The translations under genes were made by a program, and so were the position numbers. DNA of 64,000 nucleotides from Lytechinus variegatus (taxonomy: Eukaryota > Echinodermata > Echinoidea > Temnopleuroida > Toxopneustidae). The DNA lies in NCBI RefSeq assembly GCF_018143015.1, contig NC_054747.1, positions 33,447,733-33,511,732 on the forward strand, written 5' to 3'. Of the stretch, positions 46,301 through 54,289 are shown in pieces (position 1 is the stretch's first letter; every line of letters begins with the position of its first letter). The notes under the pieces were generated by a model. The model saw only the letters and a program-made list of their open reading frames with translations. It made no database searches and was not told where the DNA came from.

Positions 46301-47365
46301 GCTATATCCAACAGTATGTCCCATGTGTGGGACTGTACTAATTTCTGAAAGCATCATAAATGCCAGATATTACAGGAGCTTAAAGCCAAACAAGAAATAA
46401 TACATCTATTTTTTTCAATATTTTGCAGAGGAGGTAATGAATATCATGTTTACCGAGGTAACTCCAAATAATATGACACACTTGCAAAACTTGAAGGTCA
46501 AAGGTCATGGCATATTCAACTGCTCGTTTATCGACAAAAAATCAGAAATATATTTTTTTTTCTTCCGCTATATATAGGGGGAGAAAATAAATCTATTCCT
46601 GATTTTTTTGTCGATAAACGAGCAGTTGAAACTGCCATGACCTTTTGACTTTCAAGTTTTGCAAGTGCCGCGCAAGCGAGGCCATTAGAAAAGTGGCAGC
46701 AGCACCCATTTTGACTTAAAATACCAAAAAATGGCGCGTCATAGCCGCTGCGCGAGAACTGTAAGGCGCAGCGCGCTTAAAATTATTTTGGCTTTTACAT
46801 CGTCAATTACCTCATATGAAAAAAATTGAGAAAATTTGGAGTCGGTACAATTTAGATTTCCTTGCGGAGGGCGGGGTGATATGACACAGAATTACCCTAT
46901 ATTGCAAATATATAGGCCTATAAGGGAAATCTGCATAATTAACTGACATGGCTAACCTCAAATAGATTTTTTTCTGAAGGCATACATATTATGTATGCAA
47001 GATTTCACATTATCTATGTCTGTGAAAGCGAATATTTCAAAAATAATATTGTAGAAATAAGATTATCCATAGCCAATTTGGCAGCCATTTTGTTTATACA
47101 AATTATTTGGTCAAAACATGAGATGTCGGCTGGGAACTGGTCTTGCCAGATTGAGCACATTAAAATTGATATACATGTAAACTGGTTCTCAACGTTTACC
47201 CCCAAATGGATCTCGAAAATCTATTTTTCCCATATGGGTCTTGTCTAAGGGTAGATTATACACTGCACGATAAAAAAATATAGGCCTACTTACATTCTGA
47301 AATGCTACACATGACCATGAAAACGATAAAGATGAAGCATTTTGTGTTTGATGAGAGCATGGTGG
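22129..47365 (-). CDS. Ig-superfamily receptor with P2X7-type ballast cytoplasmic domain (seven coding exons)
   Basis: Type I membrane receptor assembled from exons 47294-47365, 37860-38201, 28342-28592, 26998-27103, 24856-24996, 23618-24010 and 22129-22312. Every intron is GT-AG and the phases join (1,1,0,1,1,2). Order: signal peptide (1-22), V-type Ig (about 23-136), second Ig (137-255), TM helix, then a tail carrying the Cys-rich ballast domain known from the P2X7 C-terminus. In rat P2X7 that domain binds zinc and guanine nucleotide. Seven cysteines correspond in position: WCxCGxC, LCC, GC and PAC. As sequenced, a one-base frameshift after CCRE leads to TGA at 23658-23660 (419 residues). 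With one base restored the frame would run to 22129, about 494 residues. Ligand and signalling are unknown; an immune-type receptor is the inference. Introns of 1-9 kb are full of transposons. Confidence 0.8.
22637..22853. mobile_element. MITE with TAAAGGCCTGGTCACACCGC ends
   Basis: CTAAAGGCCTGGTCACACCGC on the left and its inverted copy on the right; GAGCG(C/G)TC and CGTGGAGCGG are also mirrored. It lies in the last intron of the receptor gene. Confidence 0.75.
23186..23371. mobile_element. fold-back MITE with CTCCGGTGTTGAT ends
   Basis: CTCCGGTGTTGATATAACAC on the left versus GTGTTACATCAACACCGGAG on the right. Internal CTCTGGTGTGGA is mirrored too. In the last receptor intron. Confidence 0.65.
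23618..24010 (-). CDS. receptor exon 6: juxtamembrane tail and N-terminal half of ballast domain
   Basis: Acceptor TTTTTTTTCAG|AA, donor GAACAA|GTAAGA. Two acidic repeats, YDNDDEPDQ and YNGDDEPVQY, precede the zinc-type motif RWCSCGNC and SLCCRE. Downstream the homology moves to another frame: NGCIIDSKEFKVLCL, SLHVFLSLR and GYMENK, which then joins exon 7 in the correct phase 2. The frame change lies at about 23738-23768 and equals one missing base. Without it the frame ends at TGA 23658-23660. It could be a true lesion, an allele or a sequence error. Confidence 0.75.
24856..24996 (-). CDS. receptor exon 5: transmembrane segment
   Basis: Acceptor ATCTCCTACAG|TT, donor ACAAAAG|GTAACG, phase 1 to 1. 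It encodes SNDRVTT followed by about 27 hydrophobic residues (Ile/Val/Leu-rich) and a stop-transfer sequence FYRRHGRWPWF. Confidence 0.8.
25189..25750. mobile_element. fold-back element with TTAAGGGAATGGTC / GACAATCCCTTTAA ends
   Basis: Inverted halves share AGAGTAAAATTCACAAAAT, GAATTTTAAAG and GGTGGGCTGATGATGT. A relative occupies about 41940-42480. In a receptor intron; no coding capacity. Confidence 0.7.
26670..26790. repeat. TCACTCAGTCGAGTGAGTGAA short repeats
   Basis: Three degenerate palindromic units built on TCACTC(A)-CGAGTGAGTGAA within 120 bases. Confidence 0.55.
26998..27103 (-). CDS. receptor exon 4: C-terminal part of second Ig domain
   Basis: Acceptor TATTGACAG|GT, donor CACATG|GTATGA, phase 0 to 1. 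It encodes VPKSHLDHNYTCQAKGEAVN, carrying the F-strand Cys in the classic D-x-N-Y-x-C-x-A context, then TSLVVISFEDSATH. Confidence 0.8.
27731..28308. mobile_element. fold-back element packed with GAGACGTCTC / GTCGCGGAGAC motifs
   Basis: Ends TTAAGGCCCTATCTCAC and GTGAGATACCCCCTTTAG. The interior is unusually GC-rich, with many copies of GAGACGTCTC and CGCGGAGAC in both orientations. It ends about 33 bases from the splice donor of receptor exon 3. Confidence 0.75.
28342..28592 (-). CDS. receptor exon 3: N-terminal part of second Ig domain
   Basis: Acceptor GCTTTAGCAG|AG, donor GTTCAG|GTCTCT, phase 1 to 0. It encodes EPCTFTAQGGC, later RPLPNLTW (the C-strand Trp), and ends SISSQVQ. The B-strand Cys expected 13 residues before the Trp is Ser (LVSKLFNV). 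Two extra Cys sit near the start. N-glycosylation sites occur at NRS, NLT and NAT. Confidence 0.8.
29333..31435 (-). CDS. LINE reverse transcriptase region
   Basis: About 700 codons, the last part of ORF2. Motifs in order: NYRPIALLP, GFRQKHST, FLDLSKAFDTINH, GVPQGSLLGPLLF, YVLFADD (catalytic Asp pair), NKLSIN and KFLG. A C-terminal region follows, with YGAIVWG and LLLQKKALR. It starts in the middle of the polypeptide: there is no ATG at 31435 (TTG), and the frame extends upstream to the frameshift. It catalyses target-primed reverse transcription in this class of elements. Confidence 0.85.
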   Translation of the reverse strand: MVSKCNNYKKSPRLPWISKSILRSINRKNNLYYADKISRSEKSHRKYTTYKNTLTKLLRSEKRKYFTNQLIRFKHDINKTWKTINTAINKQSTKERIKTIKHNNVEIHDSFRIADIFNQYFTQIGKSLADNIPLTQKKYTDFIHQPNPNSLFLVPVHRNEIIDMVNNLKNKKSCGHDGIDNILLKNVIEYIVDPLVYIFNLSLSNGVVPDSMKISNIIPVHKKGEKINVCNYRPIALLPTLSKVMEKVIYTRLLKFLNKYDIISDFQFGFRQKHSTSHATLSFIDKITKAIDNFEHTIGVFLDLSKAFDTINHEILLYKLENYGVRGKALEWFRNYLVNRKQFVSINEQNSSLQNVNWGVPQGSLLGPLLFIIYINDIQNSSEILSYVLFADDSNVLYSHPNPNILINVLNTELDKLVQWIKANKLSINIQKTKCMLFSNSLEQLPFNIKLDNVDIEVVTTTKFLGLIIDNKLSWKSHIDSICRTISRNIGVINKVKFFLPTSSLKMLYSTLILPYLNYGAIVWGNTHSTYLDRILLLQKKALRVIFNLSWRSHTDELFLNNNILKIKTLYQYNLGQFMYQLNNNMLPPIFNFSFNKNKTLHKYPTRQSMNFIYHYPGPSFQNQFLLLKALDSGELSIVTSKNLQALILSNISSKNFFKITIEFNSSSLKLLYFFNQTCLSCHVHLYISFVFLLIGEVRL
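31450..32505 (-). CDS. LINE AP-type endonuclease region
   Basis: 351 codons from ATG at 32505. APE-type endonuclease motifs are visible: MNIRSL, LTETWL, GGGVGIYI, FYRPPN, GDFNID and SDHFPI. The frame closes 15 bases short of the reverse-transcriptase frame because of a one-base shift near 31470-31480. Confidence 0.85.
   Translation of the reverse strand: MIENFPFSALNDDEFFNLFRPNNETQDTNCNSSFENLVSMEMNLATDLNEINDNNYPSSNYFTINQFNSLDKSTHTLSIMHMNIRSLSSNFDNLRLLSDSSSHNKMSIIALTETWLSQESDGLYSLSGYTFVENHRGNRRGGGVGIYINEQLEYFTHNDLSCMNEIVESLIIEIRVPNSKNILIAVFYRPPNSNTNYFFEYLQDFLQNPFFYNKDCYVVGDFNIDISKSNHNRSHEFLDIMLTSSFLPLITKPTRVTNQSATLIDNIFSNVSPLPESGIILSDISDHFPIFSRTPFRLAKKDTQQHKFRRLTPNNLQSLKDGLEDADWSEVFSSQDTNAAYNIFMKILLHI
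32920..35160. repeat. degenerate long tandem repeats (0.4-0.8 kb units)
   Basis: GATCATGTTCTTTCCTCxATTGGT occurs at 33955 and 34735; TTTCAACxTGCACTAAGCATGTC at 34260 and 34777; ATGAATAAAA-GAAT followed by ATGTTCACACT at 32985 and 33515. The pieces are imperfect and unequally spaced, as expected for an old tandem array. No coding signal recognised. Confidence 0.6.
35455..36303 (-). CDS. L1-type ORF1-like RNA-binding protein of a retrotransposon
   Basis: 282 residues from ATG at 36303. A Lys/Glu-rich coiled coil occupies about residues 45-125. It is followed by an RRM-like segment (SNLLFYGV) and a basic C-terminal domain (IIAKMVY, RNILAKTAYNLRKHKK) as in L1 ORF1 proteins, which trimerise and chaperone LINE RNA. 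The frame is intact. It lies upstream of, and on the same strand as, the LINE at 29-32.7 kb, but 3 kb of repeats separate them, so it may belong to a different insertion. Confidence 0.65.
   Translation of the reverse strand: MSNIYNLRSKGLSAESMDSTNQRPCSSHDRSTMQQTVPSGEKPPGEVSNLTLVDLHKTLTEFSTKVCQKLDNIQTNIASITKKVNDLEKAAEDSNAHILNLEKKTIPELEQKMQKEMKEIKDKMMLAEIYQRKSNLLFYGVKQKREENVYEVLKETLVYIGLTREEADSVAFVNAHRLPQRRQTEGIPQPIIAKMVYMHQRNRILSTFESRRPPRVEGQEARRISVRTDLPPVLKDRRNILAKTAYNLRKHKKLSTKIVVEGINVVLYCKEKESRVWQVYTD
36800..36910 (+). mobile_element. LINE 3' tail with (AAAT)n end
   Basis: GAATTGGCCACCCTGTATAAAGATGTGAAATAAATAAATAAATAAA is typical of a LINE 3' terminus on the plus strand. A TG-rich stretch lies before it at 36668-36720. 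No coding remnant recognised. Confidence 0.45.
36953..37597. mobile_element. fold-back element with AAGCCCTTTTCACAATT ends
   Basis: AAGCCCTTTTCACAATTGATGTACGACC is mirrored by GGTCGTACGTTAATTGTGAAAGGGGCTT. The interior is rich in CGATCG, GTCGCA and GCACGA words. It sits about 260 bases from receptor exon 2, in the downstream intron. Confidence 0.75.
37860..38201 (-). CDS. receptor exon 2: V-type immunoglobulin domain
   Basis: Acceptor TTTACATGCAG|CA, donor TTATAG|GTAAGT, 342 bases, phase 1 to 1. It encodes one V-set domain: SLPCNFSV (B-strand Cys), VYWYKH (C-strand Trp), ITKDYSLIIRNVTVQDETTYSCQV (shown in pieces: DYSLIIRNV, then DETTYSC with the F-strand Cys) and a G strand ending YTDLRVIG. 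Potential N-glycans at NIS, NFS and NVT. Cysteine pair, Trp and D-x-x-x-Y-x-C are all present. Confidence 0.9.
38283..38385. repeat. CA/CCCACAC-rich simple repeat
   Basis: Low-complexity ACACACCC-type sequence immediately upstream (minus-strand sense) of receptor exon 2. Confidence 0.7.
38577..38891. mobile_element. fold-back MITE with GGGGCCGATTxCACGAAAGGGTC ends
   Basis: The left arm (38578-38630) pairs with the right arm (38839-38891) almost perfectly over about 52 bases. The spacer is AT-rich. In the first receptor intron. Confidence 0.8.
39210..40845. repeat. 1.6-kb inverted repeat with internally repeated arms
   Basis: The left arm (about 39210-39570) reads GGCCATTAAT...CCAAGCCAAGCTCATTTAG. 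The right arm (about 40370-40845) is its inverse, ending ATTAATGGCC. Each arm holds several 80-100 base units built on CTGATTGGTTxAAACTATACATGTATTG and GAGCGGAATxxTxGCAT. The centre (39717-39985) is a two-copy tandem of about 130 bases with ACGCGTTTAAAGGGGTG and GTCCGCGCGTGGACTC. Confidence 0.75.
44046..44231. repeat. 15-bp minisatellite TACCTCTGCCATTTT
   Basis: About 12 head-to-tail units with TTTTT/TTATT variation. One to two units of the same word occur at 1163-1190 in intron 1 of peptide gene 1. Confidence 0.9.
46477..46671. repeat. long imperfect palindrome (fold-back)
   Basis: CACACTTGCAAAACTTGAAGGTCAAAGGTCATGGCA, then AACTGCTCGTTTATCGACAAAAAATCAG, is mirrored on the other side of a short ATAT centre. 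Confidence 0.8.
47294..47365 (-). CDS. receptor exon 1: signal peptide
   Basis: Acceptor TTCTACAG|CCACC-ATG (start at 47360), donor CAGAAT|GTAAGT, phase 1. It encodes MLSSNTK followed by the hydrophobic core CFIFIVFMVMCSIS. Its last base T joins CA of exon 2 to make Ser. The exon matches 55560-55631 in length (72 bases), phase, start position and much of its sequence, which supports it as a real exon. That it belongs to this receptor gene, 9 kb away, is inferred from strand and phase. Confidence 0.65.
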
Positions 47366-47419
47366 CTGTAGAACAACTGAGCATGATTCATTTGGGATGA
47401 AATGCACAACTGTGATATG

Positions 47420-50090
47420 CAATCAATATGAATGATTAAAAATATCGATGATTATTATTCAGTTATCTATTTGCTGTCAACCGTCTTCGATTGTTTCTTA
47501 TAAACTGAAAACTGCAGTATTTTTCCTCATTAAGCTGTTTCTCGCTCTCGATACATTAAGACAAATAGCAAGCTTGAAACAACAAATTTTGATACACAGC
47601 ATCACGAGGCTATTAAAATCCGGCTATCGCGATTCGTACGGGGATTAAGACGTGTTCAAATTAATAAATGCGGCATATGTAGCTTTTGGTAGACCCAGAT
47701 TTCTTTGGTTTAGGCTCCAGGTAGACTAAAACTACTCTTCAACTGGGGTTCATGCTCCAAGTGCGTTCTCCTGCACAAACACGGCTGAAATCAGGTTCTA
47801 TGACATTGCACAATAGCAAAGACCAACGTAGAGGTAATCGTAGTGGGTTCATTTCATTTGCATAAGAATGTGCGCATGAACTCAATGCTGTTGATATTAT
47901 CATAAATAGCAATCCCCTGTTGTTATGGCTATTGAAAGCGGGTACAGTGTGTATAAAAATTCCAAATAACTTAGAGACACAGTTTTAACTTCATGTATTT
48001 TTGTTTCGACTTTACTTTTATCTAATATGATGCATTACATTACGCTGCCATTTGTTTTCAATCATTCATCGATTAAAATTAATTCATGCATTACCCCCCC
48101 CCCCCACACACACACACACACACAAAAAAAAAAGGATGGGCGGGTGGTAAATTAAAAAAATGATTTTCGTAAATGAATTTGCACAAGATAATTATATAAT
48201 TTTGAATGCTTGAGGAGAACATCAAAATAAACTGCCCGCAATAGGGCAATATTGGCCTTAGTTCTTAGACGAGGGCAGTATGGTTGTTTCGAGGGCAATT
48301 ATTTCCTGTTCCGCGAATGAACAGTCAGTCAATATTTATTGCCTTTATCTAAATCGTAAATCCAGAGCAAAAATCATTAAGATGTAGATATCTTCTTTTT
48401 AAGATAAGCTAAGATATCTTATCTTTTTAAGAATATGGTTATATTGTGTCAAGCTTATATCAGGCGCAAGGATCTGCTCTTTACTATGTTGATGTACATG
48501 TAATTATCGCATCCCTAGAGGCGCATATCTCCAGTCCCCAGATCAAGCGTTGTCTTTGTTGTGACGGAGCGCATCATCAAATGCGCAGATGTGAGAGAGC
48601 GTTCCAATAAAGGATGTTTGTCTTTTCAGCCAATCGGAATCAAGGAAACTTTTCAGATCTGTCAACTTCCCTGATAAAAATGTTGATGAAACGCCCTCAG
48701 GGAGTATACATAGGTATAATTTGCGTCGTTTCTGCATGCAAAGTGAGTACGCGCATAGAGACCAAACAAAAATACAAATAATAAACCTATCCCTTTTCGA
48801 TATTCAGAAAATCCAAACCAATACTGTATTGCCAATTACCCGCTCAGATGTTGACTACGCGTAATAATTACAATGCGTAATAATTACAATGAGAAACAAT
48901 TGGTGGTAATGTTTCCAATGAGAACAGATAAATGAAATATAATCCTGTCAAAACCTTTTCCGTATATATTAAGACGAAATAAACATGAGACATGCGCGTG
49001 ATTTATTCCAACGTCACTGAACTTATTTCTACAGTTTTTTTTTCTACACTTTAATTTTCTTATAACAGTTTTTCAATACTTTCTTTTCTTCTACACGTTT
49101 ACAATACGTGTCGATTAGAAACAGTGGGCGGGAAAAATCAAGGGATCCTACAGTTTTTTTTTCATATTTGAATGGGTGTGGTTTACCCCGAGTGTTTTTT
49201 TTTTACTCACACTATAGTCATGGTGGGAATATTAACGTTCGCGTTGTCACCTATATAGTTAGGTTGAATGTCGTCTGGTTTCCCCGCTCATACTTTCCAT
49301 GATTTCCCTGTAGTGCAGCACCACTGCATTCAGTGATGACTCCAATTAGGAACAAAAGTCTCGCACTGCACATTTAGCTCTCGTCTGTTTGAGATGTGCA
49401 GATATATGACGATTCTATTATTGTACGCAATCTCGTGTCCAATCAGACATTCAAACATGGAAATAATACAGCCTTGTATAGTAATGTACATGTACATGTA
49501 TGTAGGCTCTGATAGTTGATCATGGCAATTTGTTCAGAATTTTTTTTTTGAGGTTGTTCTTTGGGCCTGATAAGGCAATCATAAAATCTTGAAAAATGGC
49601 CCGTAACTGCCACGTATAATAGATCATAACTAAATTAAATATCGTAGATTTTACATCAAATACTCGTTGGTGATGATACATGCAGGGATGAAAGAAGATG
49701 CATAAGATTGAGAGAAATAATAGAAAATTCAAATTGTGATAGGAGAAAAGGAGAAGAGACCTTAATGTACTATGCTAAACCATAAGTGCGATTATGGATA
49801 TTTACTTCTAAAGATTTACAAATAGACAACTAGTTCCCTCATTTGCATTTGTAATGTTTGTCGTGTTAAAAAAATGAATTGAACATAGGTAGGGTTTTAG
49901 AATATTTGTTTTCTCGATTTCTCTCCCAGGTGAAAATTTCTGCCATGAATATTTTATTCAAACGGACTAAAAGTTTTCTCGTAGTGGAAGCGGAGGAAAT
50001 AGAATGATATAGAATGATAACACCCCCTCAAAAAAATAAAAACAACGTCGTTTGGCGTGCCCCTGCGAATCATGCAGACTTGTACTCTCT
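47420..50090. other. intergenic region between the two divergent receptor-type first exons (left part)
   Basis: No gene seen beyond simple repeats. An AAGATATC/AAGATAAG palindromic patch lies at about 48385-48430. Promoters and 5' UTR exons for the divergent pair may lie here but are not identifiable by eye. Confidence 0.35.
48089..48135. repeat. C-run, CA repeat and A-run
   Basis: CCCCCCCCCCCCC, then (AC)n and poly-A; simple sequence. Confidence 0.85.
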
Positions 50091-50130
50091 TATTCATGTG
50101 TGACCCTCCCCCCCAAAAAAAAAAAAAAAA

Positions 50131-50203
<73 letters not shown>
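50131..50203. repeat. CT / TA / TG microsatellite
   Basis: (CT)n, then (TA)n, then (GT)n in direct succession. Confidence 0.9.
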
Positions 50204-50205
<2 letters not shown>

Positions 50206-50210
50206 GTTAA

Positions 50211-50247
50211 TCGGGAATCGAACCCGAGCCCCCAGGTTTGAATGCCG
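50211..50247 (-). mobile_element. inverted tRNA-SINE fragment
   Basis: Minus strand contains GGGTTCGATTCCCGA, a Pol III B box, preceded by GGGGGCTC. This is opposite in orientation to the SINE at 50308. Confidence 0.5.
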
Positions 50248-50500
50248 GTGTCGAAAATCTGTCTATCTGACGGTCAATCGGATTGGGTTCGCCCTAGCCA
50301 TTAACCCGTCTCTGTGGTGTAGTGGTTAAGGCACCGGCGTCAAAGCTGGGGCCCTGGTTCGATTCCCGGCAGAGACATTTTTCGGCATCACCAATTTTTC
50401 AAAAGGGTAGATAGCTCTGGGGAACCTTGATTTAAGGCCTACCATTGTTCTCTTCAACCATTTCTTTTAAAAATATATATATATATCATATATACATATA
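50248..50500 (+). mobile_element. tRNA-derived SINE, tandem copy 1
   Basis: A tRNA-like core lies at 50308-50376 with 7-bp end complementarity (GTCTCTG/CAGAGAC), A box TGGTGTAGTGGTTAAGG and B box GGTTCGATTCC. It is followed by a unique body (GGGTAGATAGCTCTGGGGAACC) and a TA-rich tail. The anticodon arm is imperfect. The block recurs 463 bases later. Confidence 0.7.
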
Positions 50501-50710
50501 TATATATATTTATTGTTCTCTTCAACCATTTCTTAACAATATTTAAATAAAAAAGAGTTGCTAGAAGCTGTTGTTCATGTATAACTTTACACATTTGTAT
50601 CTCCCATACATGTACTGTATCGAAGCAATAGCTTTGATTTAGCTGAGGCATGGCCGCTTGTCATTGTTCTAAACCCACCTTCACGCGACAAAGAAAATTA
50701 TAATTGTATA

Positions 50711-50941
50711 GTGTCGAAAATCTGTCTATCTGACGGTCAATCGGATTGGGTTCGCCCTAGCCATTAACCCGTCTTTGTGGTGTAGTGGTTAAGGCACCGG
50801 CGTTCAAAGATGGGGGCCCGGGTTCGATTCCCGGCAGAGACATTTTTTCGGCATCACCAATTTTTCCAAAGGGTAGATAGCTCTGGGGAACCTTGATTTA
50901 AGCTAGGCTTACCATTGTTCTCTTCATCAATTTCTTTTAAA

Positions 50942-50960
<19 letters not shown>
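50711..50960 (+). mobile_element. tRNA-derived SINE, tandem copy 2
   Basis: Second copy of 50248-50500, with its tRNA-like core at 50771-50841. It has a better T-arm (CCGGG/CCCGG) and a 7-base loop GTTCAAA, whose anticodon position would read TCA. It includes the same 60-base 5' flank (GTGTCGAAAATCTGTC...), so the flank was duplicated with it. Confidence 0.7.
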
Positions 50961-51165
<205 letters not shown>

Positions 51166-51229
51166 AAAATGATTATTTTTCCGCCTCACCTTCCCTGTGA
51201 GTTTGCTGGTTTTTGTTGATGCTGTGTGT

Positions 51230-51410
51230 GCATTGTTCATTCAATGTTTTATTGAATTTAATGTACAGGGAAGTCAACTTACAAGTTGTAGTTTCCATTT
51301 TCTCTGACTTTATTAGTCATTCCTGTACATATGGCATATATATACATTGTAAATATCATTTTTATGATGACAAAATTAATAAATTTAACTGAACTGAAAT
51401 GAACATTTGC
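51230..51410 (+). mobile_element. probable LINE 3' tail
   Basis: Ends AATAAATTTAACTGAACTGAAATGAAC, a repeat type typical of L2/CR1-group 3' termini; no coding remnant is present. Confidence 0.4.
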
Positions 51411-53340
51411 ATCCTTTAAAACATATTATTGTACAATTAATATATGATGCAAAATGATTGGAGTAAAATAAATTCTTGTACAACCATTTAAATTGGTTAC
51501 GAATAACATTTTAGTTGCTTATAAAATAATGAAAAAAACATGACTTGCTGAATAATATGAACACCAAAATCAAGGCAGAGAGATCATACAAAGAGATCAT
51601 GCAAGAAGAGCTCAAAATAAATTTTGAAATAAGAATGAAATAAAAGTAGGGGTAGATAAAAACACGCCCGTGGTAAATACAAAGGAATGTATGTAAATGC
51701 ATTAAATTCCTCACCTTACAAGCTTAAAACAACCCAAAAAGAAGGTTTACTAACTTTACGTTCTACTAAAATGAGTAAATTGAGGAGGTAAATTGATTAT
51801 TGAAGACACAACGCCTTTTTGAGACACTGGAGAAGCATGACCCCCCCCCCCTCCACTCGATTCTGCATCTTTGTTTACGGTAAATTATTATTGGATACTG
51901 TTGAAATGAATTGCATTATTGGATACTGTTGAATTGAATGAAATTCGAAGAAAACAATACAAAAGACATTGCCCAAAATGTTCAATTTTCAGGACAAAAT
52001 ACACACCAATTAAAACAGATAGCTTGTGCTTTGCGCTCACACTATCTAAATAGGGCTTATGAGGTTATTACACATTACGTTGTTTACAAGAATAAAGCTA
52101 AGAAACGATTGCTAAGACATGGGCGTTTTGCTCCCCCCCCCAAGAAAAAATAAATAAATAAAAAAATCACGACAAAGAAAAAAAATAGAGAAAGGGAAAG
52201 GGAAAAGGGTAAAATATAATATTATTTTTCAAATATTATGTCCAATTCTATCACAAACTTAGATTTTTGTAATAAAAATGTAAAAAAATCACTTGCTCGC
52301 ACTTCTCATTAATTTTACACGATACGCCACATCGAGCCCGCTCAATATTGCCGGCTCAATAGGCCACTTGGACAACCCCTTCAAAGAAACAAACAAAAAT
52401 CAAGTTTGAGCGGCCGATCGGGGAAAATATGGGTGCAAAAAAAATCAGCCCTCCCCCTTTGGCGGAAGCTGGATCCACCCCTGATTATTAATATTTGATA
52501 TTTATTTAGTAAGTGCGAGCCATATCCATCTCACAAGATCCCTACACAGTGCTTGAAATATTGCTTAAATTGATCCTTCTTCAGATCAGAATACCAGAAC
52601 AGATAAGAAAATATTTTATTTCAGAGAGTATTTCCTCCTGCAACACAATTATACAGTAGGCCTATACATTTTATAGCCAATCTGCTGGCAATTTTATGAT
52701 TTAATTGGGTAATTTGCATATTTAGCGGCCATATTGGATTTTGCCAATTTGAGGAAAATGTTTAAGGTTACACAAGTGGCATCACTCAGATTCGTAATTA
52801 GCACCATCGAATTGAAAAGAAACCTTTAAGAAATATTGTATATAAAAAAATTATGAAAAAAACAAGGTTATGCCTCTTCTATCCTGGACTAGTTGTGTTT
52901 ATTTCAGTTTGTTCTTTATTAAAATTTCAATACACAGGCCTACCTGATTCGTCCATGCAAACGCATGCAATGAGAAATGATCTGCATCAAAGATTAAATA
53001 TTCTGTAGGAAATAAATATCCCTAAAAACATTTCTTAGTACTGTTTACATTAGTCACTTAACATTCCATTTAAGATCTCATAAGTCGTATGCTTATAATC
53101 ATATATCGCACGGAAATTATCTGAGTTGTAAAGACCAACTAACACAGCCTTTACAGGTAAGTCTACAACAAGGGTCTATTATTTCCAGGTCTGAATATTT
53201 GATTGAACATGAGATTGAATAAAGCATTAAATATTATACATATTCTAAACATACAGATTAATGTGCAGAGTGAAAATATGTATTTTTCGGAGTTGGATTT
53301 ATCGCTTCCTTGCTCATGCATTTCGAAATCGAGTCAAACC
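51410..53340. other. intergenic, repeats only
   Basis: Two GGATACTGTTGAA(A/T)TGAAT units lie at 51894-51940. A module at 51960-52110 (CAAAATGTTCAATTTTCAGGACAAA, AGCTTGTGCTTTGCGCTC, AATAAAGCTAAGAA) is related to 59390-59515. No gene seen. Confidence 0.45.
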
Positions 53341-53346
53341 TGAAAC

Positions 53347-54286
53347 CTCTATGCAAGGGGTTCTCAAACTTTTTCTTTGAAGGGCCAAATGAGACTCAAA
53401 ATAAACTTGAAAGGGCCAGTGTGTATGGATACTTAGAAAAAGAAAATGTGCGCGAAGACCCTTGCGGCCGGGGTCCTAGATGCTGTCTGGTGCAATTGTA
53501 GTTCTTTGTTAAAAGGAATGTATATTGTACCTATGTCAATTTTAAGACATACCTAGAACTGAAACAGATGTTTTGGACATGTTGGAGTAGGCCTATTAAT
53601 TGTTTGTAGTCAAATTAGATTGGCCAACACATTGGCCTTGTGCTCGATTGCGGTAAAATGCATACTTGTCTGTCCATTCTTCATGGAAAACACGATTTTC
53701 AGCATCCACCTTTCTTTTCTTTGCAGAAGTTGATGCCATCTTGACCTGGCTAAATTATGACTAATGTACCCCTGAGAAGATTTGTAAAACTGAACCGGCA
53801 ATTAAGTTTATGTTTTAACCAAATTGATCGCGTGTTAGAATGTGTGCGCATGTGCTTTCATATCCAACGTGATGTCCGACGTTTGACGTGAAACTATTTT
53901 TTTCAATGCGCCGCGCTCATCTAAGGGGCCCGTTGCAGAAAGAGTTGCAATCAATCGCAACTCTAAAATCATGCATAGCTTAATTTGCAACCAATCAACA
54001 GCGTGTATTTGGGACTTGGGATTGGTTTTTGGCTAGCGATTAAACGAAACTCTTTCTGCAACGGGCCTCAGACCCGAGAACAGACAGAAAAATCTCCACT
54101 AAACTTTGTTTAAAGTCAAATTGATTTGACTGCTGTCACTTTTATTACGGTTTCATGGATACACAATGTAATCATAATTATTGAGCTATGTTTCATATTG
54201 TGACTTTAGTGAGTCTCGCGGGCCGGATAGAGAAGCTCCACGGGCCGGATCCGGCCCGCGAGCCGTAGAGAACCCCTGCTCTATGC
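53347..54286. mobile_element. non-autonomous hAT element with 8-bp target-site duplication
   Basis: Element at 53355-54278, flanked by CTCTATGC at 53347-53354 and 54279-54286. Ends AAGGGGTTCTCAAACTTTTT and GAGAACCCCTG, with GGCC-rich subterminal regions, match the hAT (Charlie-like) end pattern. No transposase frame. Confidence 0.8.
53934..54069. mobile_element. MITE nested in the hAT element
   Basis: GGGGCCCGTTGCAGAAAGAGTT at the left and AACTCTTTCTGCAACGGGCC at the right. Same family as 7152-7200 and 8447-8600. It inserted after the hAT. Confidence 0.75.
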
Positions 54287-54289
54287 CAT

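Larger units (their letters stand above)
40845..47290. other. first intron of the receptor gene: repeats, no other gene seen
   Basis: Holds a fold-back relative of 25189-25750 (about 41940-42480), the minisatellite at 44046, the palindrome at 46477-46671 and AT-rich DNA. Open frames at 42299-42808 and 44976-45332 lack domains and splice context. Confidence 0.5.

Noticed and set aside
50308-50376. Possible tRNA gene (also 50771-50841)
   Set aside because: Acceptor and T arms are good, but the anticodon arm is imperfect and the unit is embedded in a duplicated SINE body and tail.
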